A DNA stretch of 64,000 nucleotides, from contig NZ_BAFC01000123.1 of NCBI RefSeq assembly GCF_000248055.1, positions 1 to 64,000 on the forward strand. The letters run 5' to 3'. The notes beneath the pieces were generated by a model. It saw only the letters and a program-made list of their open reading frames with translations, was not told the DNA's origin and did no database searches. The DNA is from Gordonia sputi NBRC 100414 (GTDB lineage Bacteria > Actinomycetota > Actinomycetes > Mycobacteriales > Mycobacteriaceae). Shown here in pieces: positions 42,634 to 52,140 of this stretch. The position numbers were made by a program, and so were the translations under genes. How positions within the stretch are numbered: the stretch's first letter is position 1; the number at the start of each line of letters is the position of its first letter.

Positions 42634-44162
42634 GCTCCGTCGCCTCGGGCAACCGTGACAATCGTGCGTAAGAGGATTCGCACGTCCTGCTCGATCGACC
42701 AATTCTCCACGTAATACACATCCAACTCGACACGCTGCTCATCGGTGGTGTCCGATCGGCCGGACACCTGCCACAATCCGGTCATACCCGGCTTCACGAG
42801 TTGGCGTCGTTCGACGAATCCCGGGAAGGTGTGTCCCTCGCCGTGGACGAGTGGCCGCGGTCCGACAAGGCTCATCTCGCCGAAGATCACGTTGAGTAGC
42901 TGCGGGAACTCATCAATGCTCGTCCGGCGGATGATTCGTCCGACGGCAGTGATGCGCGGGTCCTTTTGCATCTTGAAGAACTGGTCGTCGGGTATCGCGC
43001 CGTTGGCCCGCAAGTCGGCGAGCCGCTTGTCGGCGTCCTGGTACATCGAGCGGAACTTCCACATCCGGAAAGTCGCGCCTTCGCGGCCGATTCGCTCCGG
43101 ACGGTAGAAGACCGGACCGCGATCAGAAACCTTGATCGCGATCGCGACGGCCAGCAGTAGCGGCGAAAGCACAAGCAGTCCCGCCGTTGCGACAGCGCGA
43201 TCGAACAATGCCTTGCCCCATCCGGAGCGGCTGCTGTAGCCGGGCTCGTCGACGTGGATGAGAGGGACGTCTCCGATGGACTCCAGGGTGACCTTGGGGC
43301 GGGCCAGACCGACCAGCGACGGCGCTATCAGCAGACCGACGCCTGCTTCTGACAGGCCGAAACGCAAGGCACGCAGCCATTCCGTCTCGAGAGGAGTCGA
43401 CGACGCGATGACGATGTACTCTGCGGCAGCATTCCGGGCGGCCCCGACGATGTATCCGGGGTCCTCGATCATGGTGGGGTCCTGGATCGTCGAGACGGGC
43501 GGATCGACGATGCCGACCGGTACGTATCCCAACGCTGGGTTCTTTGTCATCGTGTCGCGCATCTGTACTGCCGATTCCGGCGTTCCAACGATCAGCACGC
43601 GGGTCGAGGCGGCACCGTGGCGTCGCCTGCGTGAACCGATATACACCGTGCTGACCAGATGCGCGGACATGCAACCGACGAAGCCGCAGATGAATGCGAT
43701 ACCCAACGTCTGACGAGGTATCGGAACTCCGAGAACCAGCACCACGACGGCCACGATCGCCAGAAGCTTGCCGGTCGCGACGAAGACGCGAACGAACTCT
43801 TCGATGCCGCGCCCGAGTATCCGTTGGTTGGTCGAATCCTCGCGAGCCAGGAGAAGTACCCAGCACACCGCCATCCCGATGCCGAACACCACGCGCTCGG
43901 CCACCGACTTGGCGACAGGGACGTCGTTGCTTATCGCGACAGCGAATGCGATACCGCCGAAAACGCTGACGATCTCGGCAGTTCGGAGCACGCGCGCATG
44001 GAACCGGGTGGTGACGTTACGGCGTGCCGACGGGGATGGCTGTGGTTGCGATGCGTTGTGCGATCCGTTCTGCCAGACGGGTCGAGGAATTCCAGCTCGT
44101 AACGTCTGGAAAGAGCTGAGTGGTCGTGGCGATGCTGATTCTTGTGTCTGGTACATGGCCAT
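42627..44162 (-). CDS. Polyprenyl glycosylphosphotransferase (initiating sugar transferase)
   Basis: This enzyme starts repeat-unit synthesis by moving a sugar-1-phosphate onto undecaprenyl or decaprenyl phosphate. The protein has four N-terminal helices, a CoA-binding-like middle domain (RVLIVGTPESAVQM), a fifth helix and the catalytic C-terminus with RPERIGREGATFRMWKFRSM, RRTSIDEFPQLLNVIFGEMS and KPGMTGLWQVSGRS. The start is uncertain. ATG 44162 makes a 146-base overlap with the upstream oxidoreductase gene; GTG 43991 would remove it and still keep all helices. Confidence 0.92.
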   Translation of the reverse strand: MAMYQTQESASPRPLSSFQTLRAGIPRPVWQNGSHNASQPQPSPSARRNVTTRFHARVLRTAEIVSVFGGIAFAVAISNDVPVAKSVAERVVFGIGMAVCWVLLLAREDSTNQRILGRGIEEFVRVFVATGKLLAIVAVVVLVLGVPIPRQTLGIAFICGFVGCMSAHLVSTVYIGSRRRRHGAASTRVLIVGTPESAVQMRDTMTKNPALGYVPVGIVDPPVSTIQDPTMIEDPGYIVGAARNAAAEYIVIASSTPLETEWLRALRFGLSEAGVGLLIAPSLVGLARPKVTLESIGDVPLIHVDEPGYSSRSGWGKALFDRAVATAGLLVLSPLLLAVAIAIKVSDRGPVFYRPERIGREGATFRMWKFRSMYQDADKRLADLRANGAIPDDQFFKMQKDPRITAVGRIIRRTSIDEFPQLLNVIFGEMSLVGPRPLVHGEGHTFPGFVERRQLVKPGMTGLWQVSGRSDTTDEQRVELDVYYVENWSIEQDVRILLRTIVTVARGDGAY

Positions 44163-45330
44163 CCGATCTGTGATGTGACTGGCCGACGAACGGGATCGGC
44201 TCTACGAAGGGGGCTCTGAAGACTGCGACCGCAACCACGTCGTCGTGGGTGATCCGATCCGGATACAGAGCGCACAGTTGAGTCGCCCAACGACCGGCAA
44301 CCACTTCGGGATCTTCTTGAAAGAGTGGTGAATTCCGGTCGCAATACTTCATGGTGTAGACCAGCGAATGGTCTCCGTAGCGAGAAGTCCCCGACAACGC
44401 GGACATCTCGATGACGCCGTCGAACTCGGTGTCGCAACCGATCACCGGGCTCCAGTAGTGGCCATCTAGTGGCTTGCGGAGCAGGAATGCGGCGTTCACC
44501 ACGCCCTGATACGCGTGTTCTGCTGGTGGCAGAGAGGGTCGGAGGTCGTCGTCTGCCAACTGGTGGAGCACGGGGATCGGAACAGTCGACACCGCGAAAT
44601 CACTTGTGACGACGCGGTTGTCGAGTACCACCTCGACCCCGTCGACCCTGTTGTGCACGGCGGCAACGCGAGCCGATGTCTCGATGATGCCGCCACCGTC
44701 GCGGATGGCCTTGCTGAGTGCCTCCACGATTGATCGGTATCCGCCGCGCGGATAGCCGCGCACCGCCACGTTTTTCTCTCTACCGAGACGTTCATAGATG
44801 TAGCGAGCAGGAACGCGTGCAAACGAGTCACCGAACTTGGCGCCGAACATCGGTTGCAGCATTTTGGTCCAGATGGCGTCGCCGTAGAGCCCGGACAACC
44901 ATGCCTGCGTGGTCATGTGGTCGAGGTCTTTGCCCCGACCGAGGTAGCGGAGCGCCACGGACACTGCTCCGAACCTGACTCGCTGGCTCGGTTTCAGCGC
45001 ACTGAACCTGAGCAGGTCGATCGGCGTGTTGAAGGGATAGCGATCGCCCTCGACCACCATTCCCATTGTGGTGGAACGCCATTCGATCGACTCACGAAGA
45101 CCGAGGTCGTCGAGGAGTTGTAGCAGGGCGTCGTCGCTCGGCATGATGCAGTGGTAGAAGCGTTCGATCAGATGACCGTCGATATGGCCCTCGACGCCAA
45201 GCCCGCCAAGCTGTGGTCCTTGTTCGAGCAGGACCACGGGAACGTTGCGCTGGGTCAGACGGTACGCGACAACCAAGCCGGCGATGCCTCCGCCGATGAC
45301 GGTGACGCCGGCAGAATTCTGGGGACTCAA
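44017..45330 (-). CDS. FAD-dependent amine-oxidase-like oxidoreductase
   Basis: The 437-residue flavoprotein begins with the dinucleotide fold VTVIGGGIAGLVVAYRLTQ and PVVLLEQGPQLGGLG. It contains GYPRGGYRSIVEALSKAI and a C-terminal FAD region. It belongs with the NAD(P)-binding amine-oxidase/protoporphyrinogen-oxidase-like proteins often present in surface glycan loci next to DPM1-like transferases. The start is the TTG at 45330, which overlaps the upstream stop as TTGA; longer readings run into that gene. The reaction is unknown; sugar or lipid-carrier oxidation is inferred. Confidence 0.85.
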   Translation of the reverse strand: MSPQNSAGVTVIGGGIAGLVVAYRLTQRNVPVVLLEQGPQLGGLGVEGHIDGHLIERFYHCIMPSDDALLQLLDDLGLRESIEWRSTTMGMVVEGDRYPFNTPIDLLRFSALKPSQRVRFGAVSVALRYLGRGKDLDHMTTQAWLSGLYGDAIWTKMLQPMFGAKFGDSFARVPARYIYERLGREKNVAVRGYPRGGYRSIVEALSKAIRDGGGIIETSARVAAVHNRVDGVEVVLDNRVVTSDFAVSTVPIPVLHQLADDDLRPSLPPAEHAYQGVVNAAFLLRKPLDGHYWSPVIGCDTEFDGVIEMSALSGTSRYGDHSLVYTMKYCDRNSPLFQEDPEVVAGRWATQLCALYPDRITHDDVVAVAVFRAPFVEPIPFVGQSHHRSDGHVPDTRISIATTTQLFPDVTSWNSSTRLAERIAQRIATTAIPVGTP

Positions 45331-46199
45331 TCTCGGGCCGCCAGAACCGGGGCAGGTGTCATTTGTTCGCGCAGAACGAGTTTCGCATACTGCCGCAGCG
45401 TCAACGCGAGCTTGAGCTTGGACGCACCCTGTTTCAGGTCGTACTGGAGCACCAAGGGAACCTCGACGACGCGGGGTTGGAGATGCCGGAGCTTCATCAG
45501 GAGCTCCACCATGCACGCGAAACCCTGTTCGGTGACAAGACTCTCGCCCCAGTACTCAGATGCGCGCCGGAGCAGTGAGACTCGGTAGGCGCGGTAACCA
45601 CACGTGAAATCGTGGAGGTCTTCGATCGCGATCAACCTCGAGAAGACACCTGCTGCGCCTCGCGACAGCAGCCGTCGAAATGGAGGTGCCGTGGTGTCAT
45701 CTCCCCCAGGGGTGAACCTGGAAGAGACGGCAAGATCGGCACCGTCGTCGATTGCGGCGATCATCGCAGCGAGTAACGCCGGGTCGTGCGTGTTGTCGGC
45801 ATCCATGATCGCGATGATGTCGTCCGACGACGCGGCGTTGAGTGCGGCACGGATTCCGGTCTGGACCGCGCGTCCCAGGCCCTGGTTGACGCGGTGCTGA
45901 ACCAGTTGGACGTCGAGTCCTTCGAGTCCACGTGACGCCACTGCCGCGGTACTATCGCTCGAACCGTCGTCAATCACCCACGCTTTCAAGTGAATTGGCA
46001 ATTCGGTCCGACGGAGTCGCTCGAAGAGTGGCTGCAGAGAGTCTTCTTCGTTGAACGCCGGCAGTACCAGGTGCATTGTGCGTACGCGCGTCAGATGTCC
46101 GATGTCATGACCGGCCGAGACGCTAGTCGTGGAATCGCGCACACGTGTGTCATCCGACCGAACGACACCGGTCTGACCCGCGATTGAGTCAACGACCAT
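45327..46199 (-). CDS. GT2 glycosyltransferase, dolichyl-phosphate-mannose-synthase-like
   Basis: The 290-residue enzyme has LVLPAFNEEDSLQPLFERL, the nucleotide-binding VIDDGSSDST and the metal-binding MDADNTHDP, with the conserved TCGYRAYRVSLLRRA loop. It has no C-terminal membrane helices, like the soluble DPM1 class that moves a sugar to a polyprenyl phosphate. ATG 46199 follows GGGGGGGAAGAAT, so the 40-residue N-terminal extension before the family core is probably translated. It is coupled to the flavoprotein gene by TTGA. Confidence 0.9.
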   Translation of the reverse strand: MVVDSIAGQTGVVRSDDTRVRDSTTSVSAGHDIGHLTRVRTMHLVLPAFNEEDSLQPLFERLRRTELPIHLKAWVIDDGSSDSTAAVASRGLEGLDVQLVQHRVNQGLGRAVQTGIRAALNAASSDDIIAIMDADNTHDPALLAAMIAAIDDGADLAVSSRFTPGGDDTTAPPFRRLLSRGAAGVFSRLIAIEDLHDFTCGYRAYRVSLLRRASEYWGESLVTEQGFACMVELLMKLRHLQPRVVEVPLVLQYDLKQGASKLKLALTLRQYAKLVLREQMTPAPVLAARD

Positions 46200-46342
46200 A
46201 TTCTTCCCCCCCAGGAACGATCCGACTCCCCCTGTCGGATAACGAATGGTGGATTCACACTAACACCACTCAGTCCGGATTGCCATGTTCGTGTAGACGA
46301 ATGATCAACATGCGCCCGGCAATTTTTCGACTTGCGAACGAA

Positions 46343-47497
46343 TTATGTGACGGGGTGCACACTCATCGAAAATGGGGCAGGAAGCTCGGTGTGTCCGTTC
46401 AGCAGTCGCGCGATTGCCTGTGCACTTCGGAAAGCTGCGAGACCGTCGCCGAATGGATTCGTGCGACTTCTCATGGCGGAGCGCGCCTCTGGGTCGTCCA
46501 ATAGTCGTCGCGCGGTTGTGAGGATTATGTTGCGATCGGTGCCGACTGAAATTGCACAGCCGTACTCAATTGCCTCGATTCGCTCTGTGACGTCACGCGC
46601 AACGAGGACGGGCACCCCGAAGGTTGGCGCCTCCTCTTGGATGCCGCCCGAGTCGGAGATGATGAGAGTCGAGGCTTTCATCACACCTACGAGCTCTTCG
46701 TAGGGGAGTGGATCGGTGAGAGTCACCCGGTCATGCTCCCCGAGGCGCAGGTGGACCTGTTGTCGGACAGCAGGATTGGGGTGCGTGGGGCACAGCACGT
46801 GCAGTGTCGGATACTCCGCCAGGAGCTGCGCCACTGCGTCGAGTACCTGCTCGAGGGGATCTCCCCACGACTCACGGCGATGCATTGTCAACAGGATCAG
46901 TGGTGTCGGCAGGGCGGTGGTCTGCGGAAGGCTGGCAGCGATGCGCAGCACAGCGTCGATTACTGTGTTTCCGGTCACGTACACGCGATCTGCGGGAATT
47001 CCGTCGCCGATGAGATTGCGTTCCGCGCGTGAAGTCGGCGCGAGATGGAAGTCGGCGATCTGCCCGATCAGCTTGCGGTTTGCCTCTTCGGGAAACGGCG
47101 AGTGAAGGTCGTGCGAGCGCAATCCCGCTTCGAGATGTACCACGGGAATCTTTGCCCAGAATGCGGCCAGTGCGCCAGCCAGTGCGGTTGTCGTGTCCCC
47201 CTGAACGACGACAGCGTCAGGGTGCTTGGTGGACCACAAGCTGGAAAGGTTGGCGATTAGAGCTGATATCAGCGTTGGCAAGCCGCCGTCGCCGCGATCG
47301 AGTTCCAACGTCAGATCGGGTGCGATTCCGAAGACGCGCAATGAATCTCTGACCATTGTCGGGTGCTGTCCGCTCGCCACCAGCTGCGCGTCGAACCCTA
47401 GTTTGCCGAGCTCACGATAGAGCGGTGCAAGCTTGATGGCTTCTGGGCGAGTTCCGGCAACTAGGTGAACGGTCTGCACCCGCGATAGACTACTCAC
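46343..47497 (-). CDS. wecB: UDP-N-acetylglucosamine 2-epimerase (non-hydrolysing)
   Basis: The enzyme interconverts UDP-GlcNAc and UDP-ManNAc, a precursor for ManNAc-containing repeat units. The signature GTRPEAIKLAPLYREL, GDTTTALAGALAAF, HLEAGLRSHD and SDSGGIQEEAPTFGVPVLVAR are all present. At 384 residues it is full length. The GTG at 47497 is used; another GTG lies six codons on. It is divergent from the transporter gene with only about 20 bases between them. The locus therefore probably builds a ManNAc- or ManNAcA-containing glycan. Confidence 0.94.
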   Translation of the reverse strand: MSSLSRVQTVHLVAGTRPEAIKLAPLYRELGKLGFDAQLVASGQHPTMVRDSLRVFGIAPDLTLELDRGDGGLPTLISALIANLSSLWSTKHPDAVVVQGDTTTALAGALAAFWAKIPVVHLEAGLRSHDLHSPFPEEANRKLIGQIADFHLAPTSRAERNLIGDGIPADRVYVTGNTVIDAVLRIAASLPQTTALPTPLILLTMHRRESWGDPLEQVLDAVAQLLAEYPTLHVLCPTHPNPAVRQQVHLRLGEHDRVTLTDPLPYEELVGVMKASTLIISDSGGIQEEAPTFGVPVLVARDVTERIEAIEYGCAISVGTDRNIILTTARRLLDDPEARSAMRSRTNPFGDGLAAFRSAQAIARLLNGHTELPAPFSMSVHPVT

Positions 47498-47519
47498 ATT
47501 CCCGAGTGTGGGATACTTA

Positions 47520-48416
47520 ATGGGGCGGATTCGAGTTGACGTGAAAATCGACTATTTCTATCTCGCTGCAGCGGTGGGGACCTATGCGGTGGGGTTGGTG
47601 TGTCAGAGCGTGGGTGCCAAGCGGCAGCCACAGCTCGGCGTGCGCTTTCAGGCGTTGGCCAGGCTGGCGGGAGATCCGCTGTATATCGTCGGATTTCTCT
47701 GTCAGACAGCGGGTTTCGTGCTCGCTTTTCTCGCCCGCGCGAATCTTCCGATCTACTTGGTGCAAGGCGCGGTGTGCGCGTCCGTGGCGCTTGCTGCATT
47801 CATTGGCTACGCAGTTCTCGGACGGCAGACCTCGACGAGTGAACTCGCGGTATTCGTCGCCATGGCGGGTGCTGTCGCGATGCTGCTCGCTGCGTCGCGT
47901 CCATCGAATGCGTATGACATCAGTGGGGGTGCACTCCTGGGCTTTGCGATTCTGACGGTCGTGGTGACGGGGGCAACGTTCGCCGCGTCACGGTGCGCTG
48001 GGGCCGTACCGCTCGCGTGTCTGGCGGGAGTCAGTTTTGCGGTACTCGCGGTGGCGGGCCGACCGGTTGCGTCGCACATCGGCGTTGGGCTTGTCGGTGA
48101 TCCATTGGCGTGGATAGTGCTCGCCACCGCGGTGGTCGGGCAGGTGCAGATGGCGCTTGCGCTCGCGCGCGGGTCGACGACGGTAGTCGGGTCGGTGATG
48201 GATTCGACGACGCTGGTGGTGGGGTCGGTCGTCGGGCTGCTGCTCCTCGGTGACCGCATCGCTGAGGGACGGGCGCTGTGGGTGATCGTTGGCGTCCTGA
48301 TCTCCGTCGGCGGAGTTGCCGCGATGGCGGGGATCGATTCGCGGCGGCGTCGCGCGGCAGAGTCGTCGAAGATCGGCCGCACTGACGCGGTCGAGATCTA
48401 CATGGCAGAGGGGTGA
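47520..48416 (+). CDS. DMT-superfamily membrane protein
   Basis: A roughly 298-residue protein of about ten helices in two repeats, with LARANLPIYLVQGAVCASVALAAFIGYAVLG in the first and DSTTLVVGSVVGLLLLGDRI in the second. This is the pattern of drug/metabolite (EamA-like) transporters. In polysaccharide loci such proteins may move lipid-linked sugars across the membrane. The ATG at 47520 is used; an in-frame GTG lies 12 bases upstream. The deacetylase gene follows one base after its stop. Confidence 0.82.
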   Translation: MGRIRVDVKIDYFYLAAAVGTYAVGLVCQSVGAKRQPQLGVRFQALARLAGDPLYIVGFLCQTAGFVLAFLARANLPIYLVQGAVCASVALAAFIGYAVLGRQTSTSELAVFVAMAGAVAMLLAASRPSNAYDISGGALLGFAILTVVVTGATFAASRCAGAVPLACLAGVSFAVLAVAGRPVASHIGVGLVGDPLAWIVLATAVVGQVQMALALARGSTTVVGSVMDSTTLVVGSVVGLLLLGDRIAEGRALWVIVGVLISVGGVAAMAGIDSRRRRAAESSKIGRTDAVEIYMAEG

Positions 48417-48417
48417 G

Positions 48418-49383
48418 ATGAACTCGTCGACAATTGCGAGTGTGTCGGTCGATCTGGACAACGTCTGGTCGTACCTGAAGACACACGGGGACCCCGAGTG
48501 GGAGGCCCGTCCCAGCTACCTGCCGGTGGCAGTGCCGCGGATCGTCGAACTGTTCGGTGAACTCGACCAGCGCACAACGGTCTTCGTCATCGGTGCTGAC
48601 GCCGTGCGTGATGACGGTGCCGATGCGGTCTCCGTGTTCAGCGGACTCGGCCACGAAATCGGTAATCATTCATTCGAACACGAGCCGTGGTTGCAGAGAT
48701 ACGACGCCGCGCAGCTCGCTTCGGAGGTCGACAGAACTCATGAGGCGATCGTGGCCGCTGGTGCGCCTGCGCCAGTAGGTTTTCGGGCACCTGGTTACAG
48801 CCACACGCCAGAGTTGTTCAGACTTCTCATCGAGCGTGGCTACCGCTACGACGCGAGCGTGTTGCCCACCTGGATCGGTCCGCTCGCTCGTTATCAGCAC
48901 TTCCGCGGCGCCGAGCTGACAGATGAACAACGGGAAGACCGGGCGGACCTGTTCGGCGGATTCGGGCAGGTGCGACGGAGTCTCCACCCGCATCGGATGT
49001 CGACGTCGAGCGGCGATCTCGTGGAACTGCCCGTGACAACGCTTCCGCTTGCGCGGGTTCCGGTGCACGGGTCGTACCTCGTTCAGCTGTATTCGATCTC
49101 TCCGCGTCTGGCCCGGGGGTACTTTCTCGCTGCGGTCCGGATGTGTCGCCTGCGCGGAGTGGGCATGTCGATGTTGATTCATCCCACCGACCTGCTCGAC
49201 GGGCGGGACGTGGCAGAGATGGCGTTCTTCCCTGGGATGGGTATTCGCGCTGAAGAGAAGAACGCATTCATGGCGTGGGTCATCCGTACGATGCAGGCCA
49301 ACTTCGATGTCGTGGGTACAGGCGATCACGTCGACGCGATGTCGGCCCCGGGAGTGTCGATGCCTGCCGTGGAGGTCGGGTGA
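48418..49383 (+). CDS. Polysaccharide deacetylase-like protein
   Basis: The 321-residue protein has the NodB-type metal and catalytic motifs: SVDLDNVW (Asp pair) near the start and GHEIGNHSFEHEPW (His-x-x-x-His). The catalytic-arginine region VGFRAPGYSH follows, then a C-terminal His in MLIHPTD. There is no signal peptide, so it may act in the cytoplasm on a lipid-linked or nucleotide sugar intermediate. It may also have lost activity. Its end overlaps the convergent GT87 gene by 58 bases. Confidence 0.87.
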   Translation: MNSSTIASVSVDLDNVWSYLKTHGDPEWEARPSYLPVAVPRIVELFGELDQRTTVFVIGADAVRDDGADAVSVFSGLGHEIGNHSFEHEPWLQRYDAAQLASEVDRTHEAIVAAGAPAPVGFRAPGYSHTPELFRLLIERGYRYDASVLPTWIGPLARYQHFRGAELTDEQREDRADLFGGFGQVRRSLHPHRMSTSSGDLVELPVTTLPLARVPVHGSYLVQLYSISPRLARGYFLAAVRMCRLRGVGMSMLIHPTDLLDGRDVAEMAFFPGMGIRAEEKNAFMAWVIRTMQANFDVVGTGDHVDAMSAPGVSMPAVEVG

Positions 49384-50726
49384 CCATGCGTAGTTTGAAC
49401 GCCGGCGCCGGCAGCGTCCACAGGGACGACGGCCCCTCGGCCCGTGCGCAACACCGCCCACAGCCCAGCGATCACGAGGACGGTCCCGGCGACCAGCAGC
49501 ACGCGCATCAGCCAGATGGAAAAGTTCTCGACGCCGAAGGCTTGGCCCAGCTGATCGACCGCGTAGTAGTGCGATATACCTGCTCCGATGAACAGGAGTA
49601 CCAAGCCGGGCGCGAGGCGCCTGCGGACTCGGCTATCACGGGCTACTTCGAATGCGCCGAGGACGATCGGCGGAATGAGCCACGCGGCATCGTAACTGAG
49701 GTGGTAAAGGGTCAAGGTGATCAACGACAGCCCGAGCAGGACGGCAATCCACTCAAACCGGAACGGCGTTCGTCGCACCACGACGTAGGCGGCGACGACG
49801 CCGGCGACTGCGACCGCAACCGTAGTGAGGGTGGATACGCCGAATCCAGCGTGCTGCAGGCTCCCGACGATATCGATGCGCTCGTCGAGCCAGTCCGTTG
49901 TTCTTCTGGTGGACGATTCGCTGATGTTGCCGACCAGACTGCTGAACCAGCCTGGGACACCCGAGATTCCGCCGGCCATCACCGGTGTCGCGGCGAGGGA
50001 GACGAGTGTGGCGAATCCGACGCCGATCAACGCTCGGCGCCACGCCCCACGGGCGAGAAGGACAACCACTACGGCGAGTCCGATATGCGGCTTCATGCAG
50101 CAGACTGCGACGAGTATCACACCAATGTACTTGTTACGCACCATAATTGCGGGAACGGCGAGCAAGACGTACACAATGCTCGGCTGACCGAGGTAGTAGG
50201 CAAGGGTCACCGGGCGGCACAACAGCAGGAGAATCGCTCCCCACGTTGCCGCCACCGCGCGCTTGATGGCACCCTCGCGTCCAGCTGGAATCAGTGCTGC
50301 GGGGGTGAGTTCAGCGGCACGCAATCCGAGCCAGCAGCCCGTAGCGACGATGACGGCCATGGCGACGACTGTCTCGAGCAGGCCAGCTGCTCGCCAGTCC
50401 ATCCATCCAAGCGGGGCCCACAGGACGAGATGGCCGGGCGCATACGTCGGGTAATCCAGAGAGTTGGGGAAATGTTGCAGGTACGTCTCAGTGTCGTAGG
50501 GATTGTTCCCCGTGATGAACCAGGTCACCGGGCGCCACGTCGCGTCGCGAAAATCGACGAGCGACAGGTGGCACAGGTGCGCACCGCATTCGACGGCTTC
50601 GTCAGCGCGGATCCGGTCGGCCAGGGTTTTCCGCGCGAGCGCGAATGCGAGGGCGATCGCCACGGCCAGGGAGGCGCCGAGAGTAGGAAGCTCCCAGCGG
50701 TTGGCGAACCTAGGACTCAGCGGCAT
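49326..50726 (-). CDS. GT87-type polyprenyl-phosphate-sugar glycosyltransferase (DUF2029)
   Basis: The 466-residue multi-helix GT-C protein has an outer loop after the first helix with FITGNNPYDTETYLQ and FPNSLDYPTYAPGHLVLWAPLG, which carries the Asp pair region of GT87. Further on it has CMKPHIGLAVVVVLLARG and LYHLSYDAAWLIPPIVLG. The family includes mycobacterial mannosyltransferases that use polyprenyl-phosphate-mannose. ATG 50726 follows GGAGGTGACCCG. The C-terminal tail is read through the convergent deacetylase gene end. Confidence 0.85.
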   Translation of the reverse strand: MPLSPRFANRWELPTLGASLAVAIALAFALARKTLADRIRADEAVECGAHLCHLSLVDFRDATWRPVTWFITGNNPYDTETYLQHFPNSLDYPTYAPGHLVLWAPLGWMDWRAAGLLETVVAMAVIVATGCWLGLRAAELTPAALIPAGREGAIKRAVAATWGAILLLLCRPVTLAYYLGQPSIVYVLLAVPAIMVRNKYIGVILVAVCCMKPHIGLAVVVVLLARGAWRRALIGVGFATLVSLAATPVMAGGISGVPGWFSSLVGNISESSTRRTTDWLDERIDIVGSLQHAGFGVSTLTTVAVAVAGVVAAYVVVRRTPFRFEWIAVLLGLSLITLTLYHLSYDAAWLIPPIVLGAFEVARDSRVRRRLAPGLVLLFIGAGISHYYAVDQLGQAFGVENFSIWLMRVLLVAGTVLVIAGLWAVLRTGRGAVVPVDAAGAGVQTTHGHPTSTAGIDTPGADIAST

Positions 50727-50812
50727 CGGGTCACCTCCGTCCGATCAGGGCGCAGAACTGCCTGCTCACTTTACACAGAGAATGTGCAGAAGCGATTGTC
50801 GGGCGGCTCGCG

Positions 50813-52123
50813 ATGACGGTCACCGAGAATTCAACTGTCGAGGTCAGGCGAAGTTTTAGCCTTCGTTTCGTGGCTGCGGGTATGGGTTTGCTGTGCACCT
50901 TCGCGATGACGATTGTCGCGTATCGGGCACTTGATTTGAGACAGGCCGCTGTCTTCTTCGCAATTCTGGCGGCATTGTCGATCGGCCCGATGGTAGGTCG
51001 ACTCGGCTTGGGACCGAACGTGATACGGCTGCTACCGACGGCAAAGACTAGCGCAGAGGCGAGGCGTATCGCCTCCGTCCACCTCCGCGCGACACTCGTA
51101 CTCTCGGTGATCAGTGCGCCATTCATCGGTCTCATTGCGACGTGGGCTATGCGGGGCGAAAGGCAGTACTGGCCCGTACTGATCCTGACCGTCGTCGTGG
51201 TCATCGTCGAGTCGATGCGGCTCACGCTCAGTGATATATTCGCCGCCCACGGTCGAGTAGGAATGGCCGTGTTGACCACGCACCATGTCCGCAGCACGAT
51301 CGTGCTTCCGGCGGTCGCTCTACTTCTTTTCGCATTCGACAAATCGTCGTTGACGGAAGTTCTCGCGGTGTACACCGCGGTGGCCGTGATGCAGTTGGCG
51401 GCCGCGCTGATCGTCGGCCGTGCTCAAGTGTCGTTGATCAGCGAAGGACAATTGCGCACCTTGCGGGATCCGATACGGAACGGCGCCAAGCTCTTCGTCC
51501 TCGACCTCTCTGCGTTCGTGTGTCTTCCGGCAACCATCTGGCTGGCCAACTTCGTGTTCACGCCCCACGACGCCGCCACCTATGCCGCTGCTGCAACGTT
51601 GGCGCTGCAGGTCACGATCCTGGAGAGTCTCGCATCGCTCGCCGTGACCCCCGTCGTCGCGCGGGAATGGGTTGCGGGGAACCGGGAACGCGTGGTGTCT
51701 GTGCTCGCGGCAGTGGCAACGCTGGGGACGCTCGTGACACTTCTGATCATCGCTGTGCTGGCAGTGTTGGGGGAGACCATGGTCTCGTGGGCCTACGGCC
51801 CGTCGATGTCGGCTGCGGGTCCGCTACTCCTTGTCCTGGCGGCGGGCGGCATCGCGAAAACTGCGCTGGGTGGAAACATCACGATGCTGGTCATCAGCGA
51901 CAACATCGATCGGGCGGCTTGGGCCGCGTTTGCTGTTCTGGTGTGTGCGGTGCCTGCAGGCATCTTGGCGGCGGTCGAGGGCGGACCGATGGCGTTGGCG
52001 ATCGTATCGGCGTGTGCGGTGACGTTGACCGCGGTAGTCCAATGGCTCAGTGCCCGTAGGGTTCTCGAAGGCACACCACGACCGAGTTTCGCTGTGCGGT
52101 CGTCATTGTCGACGTTCCGCTGA
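50813..52123 (+). CDS. Wzx-like polysaccharide flippase
   Basis: A 436-residue protein of about twelve helices with the MATE/MOP fold: FSLRFVAAGMGLLCTFAMTIVAYRAL at the start and DLSAFVCLPATIWLANFVFTP at the start of the second half. Basic residues sit in the cytoplasmic loops. It should move the lipid-linked repeat unit to the outer side of the membrane for polymerisation. It is the only gene in its part of the locus on the plus strand. Confidence 0.88.
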   Translation: MTVTENSTVEVRRSFSLRFVAAGMGLLCTFAMTIVAYRALDLRQAAVFFAILAALSIGPMVGRLGLGPNVIRLLPTAKTSAEARRIASVHLRATLVLSVISAPFIGLIATWAMRGERQYWPVLILTVVVVIVESMRLTLSDIFAAHGRVGMAVLTTHHVRSTIVLPAVALLLFAFDKSSLTEVLAVYTAVAVMQLAAALIVGRAQVSLISEGQLRTLRDPIRNGAKLFVLDLSAFVCLPATIWLANFVFTPHDAATYAAAATLALQVTILESLASLAVTPVVAREWVAGNRERVVSVLAAVATLGTLVTLLIIAVLAVLGETMVSWAYGPSMSAAGPLLLVLAAGGIAKTALGGNITMLVISDNIDRAAWAAFAVLVCAVPAGILAAVEGGPMALAIVSACAVTLTAVVQWLSARRVLEGTPRPSFAVRSSLSTFR

Positions 52124-52140
52124 TGGGTTTCGACGTGTCG

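Noticed and set aside
49275-50816. 513-residue open frame on the plus strand
   Set aside because: It is antisense to the GT87 gene, polar throughout with no domain, and the GT87 frame has helices, motifs and a strong RBS.
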